This document shows, piece by piece, positions 53,512 through 61,962 of a stretch of 64,000 nucleotides of DNA. The position numbers and the translations under genes are program-made. The DNA comes from Chionoecetes opilio (lineage: Eukaryota; Arthropoda; Malacostraca; Decapoda; Majidae), in the NCBI GenBank assembly GCA_016584305.1, contig JACEEZ010015203.1, positions 28,501 to 92,500 on the forward strand, given 5' to 3'. Under the pieces are notes generated by a model. That model worked only from the letters and a program-made list of their open reading frames with translations. It searched no databases and was not told the DNA's origin. The stretch's first letter is position 1; every line of letters begins with the position of its first letter.

Positions 53512-54915
53512 ACTGACTGGAAAAGGGGACCTGACTGGAAAAGGGGGCTGGTCGTCCCTATCTGGAAAGGGAAAGGGGACCGTCAGGACTGCAACAATTG
53601 CCGCGGTATTACACTGCTCAGCGTACCAGGCAAGGTGCTTGCCCATCTATTGCTGACACGAATTCGCAGTCATCTGCTGAAGCATCAGAGACCTCAGCAG
53701 TCTGGGTTCACGCCTGGTAAGTCAACAACGGACCGTATCCTAGCGCTTCGTGTCCTGGTGGAACGCCGCCGTGAGTTTCGACAGGGGATGCTTGCAGCCT
53801 ATGTTGATCTCAAGAAGGCGTTTGACTCAGTGCATCGTGAGTCACTCTGGGATCTTCTGCGGCTTCGAGGGATTCCTGCAAGGACTATTGGTTTGATAAC
53901 TGGTCTGTATTCTGGGACTGAGAGTGCTGTGAAGTGTGGGGCAGGTGTATCCAGCTTCTTTCCTGTGAATACAGGAGTGAGGCAGGGGTGCGTCCTTGCC
54001 CCATCACTTTTCAACGCTTGTATGGACTGGGTATTGGACAAGGTTGTAGATCAAAGTGATTGTGGAGCATCTGTCGGCAACACCAAGATCACTGATCTTG
54101 TTTTTGCCGATGATGCAGTAATCTTTGCTGAGTCGCTGGAGGTCCTGGTGATGGCTCTCGAGGCGCTGCACGAGGAGGCAAAGCCTTTGGGACTTGAGGT
54201 CTCCTGGCTCAAGACCAAGGTCCAGGTATTTGGAGACTTACTAGATGAAGCAGTACAGTTTGTTCATGCGTGTGGCGAGGACATTGAGATCTTGGAAAGT
54301 TTTACATACCTTGGTAGCGCAGTCCATAATGACGGCGGGTCACGTCAAGAAGTCTTACGACGGATTGGCATAGCCCACGGTGTTATGGACTCGCTCAGCG
54401 GGAGTATTTGGCGTTGTCGGTACCTGTGCAGGAGGACAAAGATCCGGATCTTCAAGTCGCTTGTGATCCCTGTCTTACTCTATGGTTGTGAGATATGGAC
54501 ACTAAATAGTGACTTGAAGAGACGAATCAATGCCTTTGGTAATAAGTGTCTTCGCAGAATCATGGGGTATCGCTGGGATGATTACGTGTCAAATCAGCGA
54601 TTGCACCATGAGACTGAATCGAGGCCTATTACCTGCATAGTCCGTCAGCGTCAACTTCGGCTATATGGGCATGTGGCACGCTACCCTGAAACCGATCCTT
54701 CCCATCGGGTTGTATCTGTAAGAGACAATCCGGCGTGGAGGAGGCCAAGGGGGCGCCCACAAGGCTCGTTACTGGGGCAAGTTGATGGTTATTGTCGAGA
54801 GCTGCTTGGTATGGGAAAGGGGCCTGCATGGGAACTCGCGCGTGGTGACCCCCGGGAGTGGCGTCGTAGGGTGGGCGAGGCGACGCGCCCCCCGGCGTAT
54901 GCCCCCAATGATTGA
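53512..54915 (+). CDS. LINE L5 reverse transcriptase, 5'-truncated but open
   Basis: Open for over 460 codons. Upstream of the 426-codon segment the same frame reads PDWKRGLVVPIWKGKGD and GITLLSVPGKVLAHLL, so coding begins by 53512. RT motifs: SGFTPGKSTTDRILALR, AAYVDLKKAFDSVHR (motif A, about 53800), GVRQGCVLAPSLFN (motif B), DLVFADDAVIFAESL (motif C, FADD, about 54095), ESFTYLGSAVHNDGG, and IPVLLYGCEIWTLNS. The C-terminus carries GRPQGS and ends APND before a (TGAT)n tail. RTE-like by style. The endonuclease and true start are absent. A triplicated CTGACTGGAAA unit (53505-53545) marks the truncation point. Confidence 0.85.
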   Translation, partial: TDWKRGPDWKRGLVVPIWKGKGDRQDCNNCRGITLLSVPGKVLAHLLLTRIRSHLLKHQRPQQSGFTPGKSTTDRILALRVLVERRREFRQGMLAAYVDLKKAFDSVHRESLWDLLRLRGIPARTIGLITGLYSGTESAVKCGAGVSSFFPVNTGVRQGCVLAPSLFNACMDWVLDKVVDQSDCGASVGNTKITDLVFADDAVIFAESLEVLVMALEALHEEAKPLGLEVSWLKTKVQVFGDLLDEAVQFVHACGEDIEILESFTYLGSAVHNDGGSRQEVLRRIGIAHGVMDSLSGSIWRCRYLCRRTKIRIFKSLVIPVLLYGCEIWTLNSDLKRRINAFGNKCLRRIMGYRWDDYVSNQRLHHETESRPITCIVRQRQLRLYGHVARYPETDPSHRVVSVRDNPAWRRPRGRPQGSLLGQVDGYCRELLGMGKGPAWELARGDPREWRRRVGEATRPPAYAPND

Positions 54916-55253
54916 TTGATTGTGACGATATAAGGATTCCACCTGCCTGCCTCACACACACATAGGCTCGTTATGACAACTGTGATGGTATGCAAAGGTT
55001 ATATATTAAACTATGACAGATGAATTATCCTAACACACGCACACACACACACGCACACACTTGTCAGGTAGTACAACAGTTATATCTTGACGTGGCACTT
55101 GATTCGCTCAGATTCGAGCCCCGCTAATGGCTGGAAGGTTTTCGCTAGTCAATGGGTACTTATTTTTTATCTTAAGAAGGTTTTATCTTAAGAGCAGCGT
55201 CGTTTGCTGGGTTCAAAACTGTACAAGTCAAGTCACATATATAGAGATTCTCT
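54916..55253. other. Nothing recognised
   Basis: Contains the (TGAT)n LINE tail at its start and a short (AC)n tract near 55034-55060. Confidence 0.45.
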
Positions 55254-55283
55254 CTGTGTGTGTGCGTGTGTGTGTGTGTGTGC

Positions 55284-55354
<71 letters not shown>
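55254..55354. repeat. (GT)n microsatellite
   Basis: About 100 bp, two interruptions. Confidence 0.98.
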
Positions 55355-55357
<3 letters not shown>

Positions 55358-55439
55358 CAATGTTAGCACAAGTGCTTAGACGCAAAACAATGGGAATAAA
55401 ATAGAGAAAGAGGAAATACAACGCGCATCTAATCGTATC

Positions 55440-56245
55440 AATCAATCATTGGGGGCATACGCCGGGGGGCGCGTTGCCTCGCCCACCCTACGACGCCACT
55501 CCCGGGGGTCACCCCGTGCGAGTCCCCATGCAGGCTCCTTCCCCATACCAAGCATCTCTCGACAAGAAACATCAACTTGCCCCAGCCACGAGCCTTGTGG
55601 GCGCCCCCTTGGCCTCCTCCACGCCGGATTGTCTCCTACAGATACAACCCGATGAGAAGGATCGGTTTTAGTGTAGCTTGCCACATGCCCATATAGCCGA
55701 AGTTGGCGCTGACGGACTATGCAGGTAATAGGCCTCGATTTAGTCCCACGGTGCAATCGCTGATTTGACACGTAATCATCCTAGTGATACCCCATGATTC
55801 TGCGAAGACATTATAAACAAAGGCATCGATTCGTGTCTTCAAGTCGCTATTTAGTGTCCATGTCTCACAACCATAGAGTAAGACAGGGATCACAAGCGAC
55901 TTGAAGATCCGGATCTTTGTCTTCCTGCGCAGGTACCGACAACGCCAAATACTCCCGCTGAGCGAGTCCATAACACCGTGGGCTATGCCAATCCGCCGTA
56001 AGACTTATTGACGTGACCCGCCGTCATTATGGACTGTGCTACCAAGGTATGTAAAACTTTCCAAGATTTCAATGTCCTCGCCGCACGCATGAACAGACTG
56101 TACTGTTTCATCTAGTAAGCCTCTCCAAACACCTGGACCTTGATCTTAACCCAGAAGACCTTAAGTCCCAAAGGCTTCGCCTCCTCGTGCAGCGCCTCGA
56201 GAGCCATCACCAGGACATCCAACGACTCAGCAAAGATCGGCGACT
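55440..56245 (-). pseudogene. LINE L5 second copy, 3' part
   Basis: Minus-strand copy of the family at 53.5-54.9 kb. Starts (5' truncation) at IFAESLDVLVMALEALHEE and ends with APND and the tail ATCAATCAATCATTGGGGG (plus strand) at 55440. Frameshifts separate 56112-56245, 55717-55971 and 55442-55771. Inserted into, or joined to, LINE L6. Confidence 0.8.
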
Positions 56246-56830
56246 CAGCAACCGGAACTTTTCCTACATCGCCTATATTGTATCCCTTTATCCACTTATA
56301 AACTTCTATCAGATCGCCCCTTACTCTACGCCTCTCGAGTGAGTGTAAATTTAATAGTTTCAATCTCCTCTCATAACTAAAGCTACGCATCCCATGAATC
56401 ATTTTGGTCATCCTTCTCTGCACTGATTCTAATATGGCAATATCCATCCTGTAATACGGAGACCAAAACTGAACCGCATAGTCTAGTTGAGGTCTGACTA
56501 GAGCCAAATAAAGCTTTAGAATAACCTTAGCACTTCTACTTTTAACACTCCTGGTAATAAATCCTAACACCCTGTTGGCTCAATTTCTAGCCTCAGTACA
56601 TTGATTCCTAGGACGGAGGTCTGAGCTTACCCTCACTCCCAGATCTTTCTCACCCTCTGATCTTTTCAGTGATACATTGCGTATGGTGTACCTATTACCA
56701 GGATTTTTCCTACCAACATTTATTACGCTACACATATCAATATTTAATTCCATCTGCCATCTATCTGCCCACTCATTTGATTGATCTAAGTCTCCTTGCA
56801 AAATAATTTCATCAGACTGTTATCTAATAA
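56246..56830 (-). pseudogene. LINE L6 reverse transcriptase C-terminal part (CR1-like)
   Basis: Minus strand: LQGDLDQSNEWADRWQMELN, NPGNRYTIRN, EKDLGVRVSSDLRP, then (after a stop at about 56578) LGFITRSVKSRS, LALVRPQLDYAVQFWSP, LESVQRRMTKMIHGMRS and NLHSLERRRVRGDLIEVY. These are the connection region of a CR1/Jockey-type LINE downstream of motif C. Cut at GDVGKV, where L5 sequence begins. A stop codon in place of Lys or Gly after EARN is the main lesion. Confidence 0.8.
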
Positions 56831-56935
56831 TCCCACCTACCTGATCTAATAATCCTACCTACCTTATCTAATAATCCTACCTACCTGATCTAATAATCCT
56901 ATCTACCTTATCTATTAATCCTACCTACCTTTATG
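56825..56935. repeat. ~25-bp minisatellite
   Basis: About five units of TCTAATAATCCTACCTACCT with a GA/TA variation at the junction. Confidence 0.85.
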
Positions 56936-56936
56936 T

Positions 56937-57240
56937 CGCCTCCGTGGTGCAGTGGCTAGCGTGCCTGGCTACGAATCTGCGGGCCCTGGTTCGATCCCGG
57001 GCCAGGACAAGTCGGTGACCAGCCTACCCAGCTGTTCTTACTTCCTTTCGGGGTTGATAAATGGGTACCTGGGGTAACCTGGGGAAGGTAACTGTGGTAA
57101 CCCGGGAGTCACACTAGCCCTGTGTCCCGGGGTAACGGGTTCTCACCCACCACAAGCTCTAGGGGCTAATGCCACGGAGATGAGCACCGCATGCCACGTG
57201 CAGCTTAGCGTATGCTCCCATCTTTACCTTTACCTTACCT
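56937..57240 (+). mobile_element. tRNA-derived SINE
   Basis: Head contains RNA polymerase III boxes: box A TGGTGCAGTGG (about 56950) and box B GGTTCGATCCC (about 56989), with tRNA-like spacing. The acceptor and anticodon arms are imperfect. A body of about 200 bp without coding follows (GGGTACCTGGGGTAACCTGG region). The 3' tail is a degenerate TTACCT repeat. As is usual for SINEs, it would depend on LINE enzymes. No anticodon is assigned. Confidence 0.8.
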
Positions 57241-57745
57241 TTAGATATCTAATTTAGATAATATCTAATCTAGATATCTATCTAGATACCTAAGATAAAA
57301 CCCCAAAGTATATATTATAGCGTTTGGTGAATATTTTAGGTACGATTCATATATATAAATAATTATTCATATTTTCACTAGTGACTTCCATCTATTAATT
57401 CTAGATTTAGATTTCGTGCGGGCATTCTTAACCCCTTTACACCCAGATATTACCTTTGCTATAAAAAAATTGTCTGTTGTTAACCATAAAATAACGAAAA
57501 GCTGAACTAAATATACATAAAAAGAAGAAGTATCATTGAGAATTATTATTAATCTATAATCAGGGTCAGATAGTATATATAAGTGTTAGATAAAGCATCA
57601 GCGTGGCTTTACAGGGCGGGGAGACTGTCAATCACTCCAAACAAGCAGAAACATGACATGAGTACCAGGGATTTTTTGTAGGTGTTACAATGGCTTGTTG
57701 GGTGACTTGTGTTGGGTAGGAGTAATTGTAATGGTATGCAAATTA

Positions 57746-57747
<2 letters not shown>
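57241..57747. other. AT-rich stretch, nothing recognised
   Basis: Contains short ATCTAGATATC-type palindromic repeats at 57243-57290. Confidence 0.45.

Positions 57748-57825
<78 letters not shown>
57748..57825. repeat. (GT)n microsatellite
   Basis: About 78 bp of pure GT. Confidence 0.98.
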
Positions 57826-58339
57826 AAACTTATATAGTTACTTTTTCGCCTTAGCTCCTAAATTATTTCTCACACAGCAACAGTTACCCATCAAAAATTT
57901 TTGTAAATGGCTGGATCTATAATTTTATTCCTGGTATTTCCACTTATCTAGCGAAAAAAACTTTCTGATTTTTGGTTGCTGAAAATATTCTAAAATTGTC
58001 AACTATTAATGTTTTTGTTATCTTGCCGGAAAACTATGAGTCGTAGAAGAAAACTTTGAAGTAAAAATGGTTCATCTACAAGTGTTCTACATGATACAGT
58101 AATCGGTTGTCCAAACACCTCATGGTTATCGAGAAAAATATATTTTGTATAAATGTACGAATATGCTATTTTGTCGGTTATTTCCCGAACAATATGTTTT
58201 TGCTTTACGCCAAATGATAGCCATTGATCTGCTTCATATTTACTTCTCTATACGTCTTGCACCTATCTGCCATAGTTTTTTTATTTAATGATAAAAACGT
58301 GATTTTCTCAAAAAATCAAGGTATTTGAAAAAGGCCTTG
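57826..58339. other. AT-rich stretch, nothing recognised
   Basis: No coding or repeat structure recognised. Confidence 0.45.
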
Positions 58340-58605
58340 AAAAATTTGCCAAAAATTTTGAAAATTAGATTTGCTTGAAAATTAGTTCCTAACAGTTATC
58401 GTGCATGCCGAACACGAATCTTGAGTCAGTTTTCAGTTACAATAATTAGAAGTCTCTATTTCATACCCCTTGCAAAATTTGCCTCATTTTTTGAAAAATA
58501 GATTTGATTGAAAATTTGTTCCAAGCAGTTATCGGGCATGCTGAACACGAATCTGGAGTCAGTTTTCAGTTACAATAAATAAAAGTTTCTATTTTAGCCA
58601 ATTCA
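58340..58605. repeat. Two-unit tandem repeat, ~132 bp each
   Basis: 58340-58472 and 58473-58605 align: shared GAACACGAATCT, AGTCAGTTTTCAGTTACAAT and CAGTTATCG. Confidence 0.8.
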
Positions 58606-58644
58606 CAATGACATTCACAATTCCAATGTGCTTATTTGTATATA

Positions 58645-58885
58645 TACCGTCAACAGCACTGTAGTCGCCACTGCACTAATGTCGCCAGGCGCCATATATT
58701 GGGAATGTTGGCATCGCTGCGGACTTGTGTGTGCCACTGAAGAGGCATGCACAGTAGTTTATATTATGTACCTGTCTTCAGTGGCACATACAAGTCTGTG
58801 GTGATGCTAACATTCGTATAATATTCGCCTGTAAAATTTGCCCGGCGACATTAATGCAGTGGCGACTGTAGTGTTGTTGACGGTA
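58645..58885. mobile_element. Short palindromic MITE with TA ends
   Basis: Starts TACCGTCAACA and ends TGTTGACGGTA. Arms of about 45 bp also share GTCGCCACTGCA and the inner CTGAAGA/TCTTCAG and GTGGCACA pairs, so most of its 241 bp folds back. TA at both ends is compatible with a TA target duplication (Tc1/Mariner type). No coding capacity. Confidence 0.8.
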
Positions 58886-59382
58886 CAAAATTTGAGCCAA
58901 GCTTGTAAAATGTCCCGTCTTTAAACTATCATATTTTTGTTCATAAAATGTACGTATACTGTATAACTAAATATACTAAATTAGTTAGTTGACATGGATA
59001 CTAAGTAGGTCATATCTATAAAATATTACTTATAGTCACAAAAATCGTCTAATGGTACCCAAATTACAATGGAAATTACGTTCTGAGCCTCAAGGGGTTA
59101 AAGGCATTGGTGGGTTCCCCTCCCCCTATAGTTACTCACCCTCTGGAAATCACGAGGGGCAAGCACCTCAATTAACCTCACCTTTTAACCCAATCAATAT
59201 TATGAGTAGCGCGGTAGTGGTATGGAGCAGTCAGTGAGTGCGTGTTTTGTGTACACCCTTGCGCCCTTGTGTGTGTGTCTGACACTGCTGACACTCCACT
59301 GTAGTGACTTGTGGTATGAGTCACTCCACACCTGGCTAATCCTCCAGTAATCTTGACCTGAGCCTCCTCCAGTAATTAATCT
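58886..59382. other. Nothing recognised
   Basis: No coding or repeat structure recognised. Confidence 0.4.
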
Positions 59383-59688
59383 CCAGACAAGTGATGACTT
59401 CTGGGATCGGCATTCCTTATAGGGAGCTTAAATGAACCTGCAATGACATGTACAGCTAGACAGATAGACGAACTCATAGAGGAACAGGTAGAAATGTATG
59501 GCTTTCTTTCCCCACATAAGCAAAACATACACCCTTCGTCACTCTACTCACCACTACAACCTTTACTAACCATACATTTCTACCTGTTCCTCTATGAGTT
59601 CGTCTATCTGTCTAGCTGTACATGTCATTGCAGGTTCATTTAAGTTCCCTATTAGGAATGCCGATCCCAGAAGTCATCACTTGCCTGG
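59383..59688. repeat. Near-perfect hairpin, 119-bp arms with 68-bp loop
   Basis: 59383-59501 and 59570-59688 are reverse complements with about three mismatches in 119. The outer edges are CCAGACAAGTGATGACTT and its counterpart. Could be a small foldback element or a source of double-stranded RNA. Confidence 0.9.
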
Positions 59689-59829
59689 TGTCACGGGCCA
59701 CTTATCTCTGTCTATCCACTTTTTCCTTATAAACTACAACTTACATATTCACAAACACAGTGAATACCTACTACATCACTTGGAGGAGGATTATTGGTCA
59801 TCTTGCGGTAGTAGGGGTAATGCAAGTTA

Positions 59830-59980
59830 GTACGGTTAGTTAGGTTAGTAAAATAAAACTATAGTTTTACAAGGGTAGGTTAGGTTAGTAATTTTTTTTT
59901 TTGTATGGGGGTCTCGCTATGAGGTTATTAGTGAAATTAGGTTAGGTTAGGTTATAGTGAGGTTAGATTAGTAATATTAA
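59830..59980. repeat. GGTTA-rich (TTAGG-like) short repeats
   Basis: Several blocks of GGTTAGGTTAGG interrupted by other sequence, the reverse-orientation counterpart of the 30.5-kb array. Confidence 0.65.
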
Positions 59981-60326
59981 ACATATTATATTTTTGAGGG
60001 GTTCAGGGGGGTCGTTAAGGAGGGGAGGGGGGTGAAGGGGGCATCTCCCCCCCACTTTATAATTACAGTTTAGAGGTATCTGAAGGGATCTGTGAATGTC
60101 TGGAGGAAAAAACGCTCTAATAAGGGCGGGAAAGGACTCTAGAATTTTACCTAACTCACTGCGTGTTGTATACTTACATGAAAAACCCAGCCTGTCTCAT
60201 CCCTACCTCAAAAGCCTTGCATACTGCATACTACTCCCGCAACTTATCACAGCTCAGCTAAAGCCCCACAGCTACATATCATTTGCAAGCTATTTATCCA
60301 TGCACAAGTACATACATCAATAATAC
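59981..60326. other. Nothing recognised, presumed intron on minus strand
   Basis: Would be the first intron of the THAP gene if that exon is functional. Confidence 0.35.
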
Positions 60327-60518
60327 ATCAAAATGGTTTTCACAGCAATAGTATGAATTTTCCTTCATCGAGAAATCACGCCTTGCAGACATCCACCACT
60401 GTTTCCTCTTTTTCTTGTCTTTAGGCATAGTTATGAACACATTCTCTGGAGTTTTAATTGTGGTGTTTTTGCACATTGGCGCAAAACAAGCATAATATGT
60501 TCTTTTTGTCTGGGACAT
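60327..60518 (-). CDS. THAP-type zinc finger first exon
   Basis: ATG at 60518 (minus). 64 codons encode a THAP domain: Cys11-x4-Cys16 (CFAPMC), FITMPKDKKKRKQWW with the invariant Pro and Trp, SARRDF, and YYCCENHFD, giving the C2CH zinc ligands (Cys59, His62). THAP domains bind specific DNA through a zinc-stabilised beta-alpha-beta fold and are found in transposases and host regulators. The exon ends at a weak donor (GAT|GTATTA) in phase 0. No further exon is identified below 60.3 kb. The frame is intact, unlike the THAP exon at 32.4 kb, and the sequence family is different. Confidence 0.7.
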
Positions 60519-60593
60519 GTTGAATGCATAGATACTGCGGTCTGCTGAGCCAAAACAAGCCGATCAGCTGATCAGGCGAGATCTGAGTCTGCG

Positions 60594-60625
60594 CTTACTA
60601 CGTCACAACCAATCACAGCGCGTTC
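60594..60625 (-). promoter_or_regulatory. CRE-like site and CCAAT box upstream of the THAP exon
   Basis: On the minus strand GATTGGTT (reverse CCAAT) and TGACGTAG lie about 80-100 bp upstream of the THAP ATG, next to a CpG-rich segment. Promoter role inferred from position. Confidence 0.35.
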
Positions 60626-60774
60626 CGCCGTGTTGTGATATTTTGGCCCAAAAATACCATATATCTCATTTATGGTGCATTTCTCAGCAAAAAGAATATG
60701 AGTACAGTGATATGTAGCCTATATTGCATCCACAGCTTCATAATACTCCGTGGTTTAGGTGTGAGTAAACGGGT

Positions 60775-61310
60775 CCATTGTATCGTTATTATTGTTGACA
60801 ACTGACTTTATCTCGTCATACAGGAGGCAATCTACTTCCACATTTGATTTAGGAGGACGTATATTGTCCCAATAGTTAGCAGTTTACCGTTAAGCTTAAT
60901 ATTTGGGTAGACTGAATCATAATGATCTTGATTTACTTTATCGATTTCGATTGCTTGCAAATTATCTTTAATGTAAAGAATGACACCTCCACCTGCTTTA
61001 TGCGTACGACAATTTAGGAATGTTTTGTAGCCTGGAATGGTAATTTCAGATAATAAATGTTTATCTCTGGTGTTGAACTCTCAGTGATACTAACGATATC
61101 TGGCGTTTCGGAAACAACGTAAGCCATTATTCATTACCTCTTTGATTGATGATTCATTTTGATGATTGATTCATTACGCTTTAAAATAATACTTCTGGCA
61201 TTTGTGTATAGTAATTTAAGTTCCTTAATAGTTTTGGTAATCTTGCGTGAGGGTTTACCGGGAGGGTGTCTAGGGTCCACTGTTACAGGGCGCTTGATTA
61301 AGTTACTTTG
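60775..61310 (-). pseudogene. LINE endonuclease fragment (CR1-like, possibly family L6)
   Basis: Minus strand, through frameshifts: LKLLYTNARSIILKRNES (start of an apurinic endonuclease), ETPDIVSITES (catalytic Glu region), DKHLLSEITIPGYKTFLN, RTHKAGGGVILYIKDNL, EIDKVNQDHYDSVYPNIK, then SNVEVDCLLYDEIKSVV. It stops just before the expected GDFN motif. The same strand and style as the L6 RT at 56.2-56.8 kb suggest the same family, though 4 kb of other sequence lies between. Confidence 0.7.
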
Positions 61311-61489
61311 ATTTGTATTTGTGGAAACAAAACGTGACCCAGCGTTGCTGTGGGGTAATAAAAGGATTAAGGTGATGCTGCTACTGCCGTCCGCTCGCCG
61401 ATTTTTTATCTGTAAGAATAAACTTTATCATTTAGCAGACGTCCTAATCGTCCATGACCAACGGGGCTGAGGTGGAGTCCGTCATCCCC

Positions 61490-61760
61490 AAACAGGAGGA
61501 GGAGGAGGAGGAGGAGGAGGAGGAGGAGGGACCGAAAGGGCAACACACTTTACACATTTTTATCAAGTTAATGAACAAGAACCGAATATTACGATGTGTG
61601 ACATGATGAGGAGGAAGGAAGAGGAGGAGGAAGAAGTGGAGGAAGAGGAGGAGGAGGAAGTGGAGGAAGAAGAGGAGGAGGAAGAGAAGGAGGAGGAAGA
61701 GGAGGAAGAGGTGAACGAGGAGGAGGAGAAAGGTGAGATAAACATAAAGAGAAAGTAGAG
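61490..61760. repeat. GGA/GAA trinucleotide-rich tract
   Basis: (GGA)n at 61495-61530 and GAGGA/GAAGA-rich sequence to about 61760. The Ser/Leu-rich minus-strand frames are artefacts. Confidence 0.9.
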
Positions 61761-61854
61761 GACGATGAGGAAGATAAGGAGAAAGACGGAGAAGATAAAG
61801 GATGCGAATGGAACAGCTTCTCATACGTAAGAAGCAGCAGAGGGCGAGAGCAGA

Positions 61855-61918
61855 GCGCAGAGAGAGCCAGAGAGAGCAGAGAGAGCAGAGAGAGAGCGAG
61901 AGAGAGAGAGAGAGCGAG

Positions 61919-61957
<39 letters not shown>
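61855..61957. repeat. (GA)n / GAGAGAGC microsatellite
   Basis: About 100 bp; abuts the LINE 3' end at 61963. Confidence 0.9.
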
Positions 61958-61961
<4 letters not shown>

Positions 61962-61962
61962 T

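Noticed and set aside
61444..61824. Leu/Ser-rich 126-codon minus-strand frame resembling a membrane protein
   Set aside because: Antisense of a GGA/GAA tract; the hydrophobic pattern comes from CTC/CTT codons.
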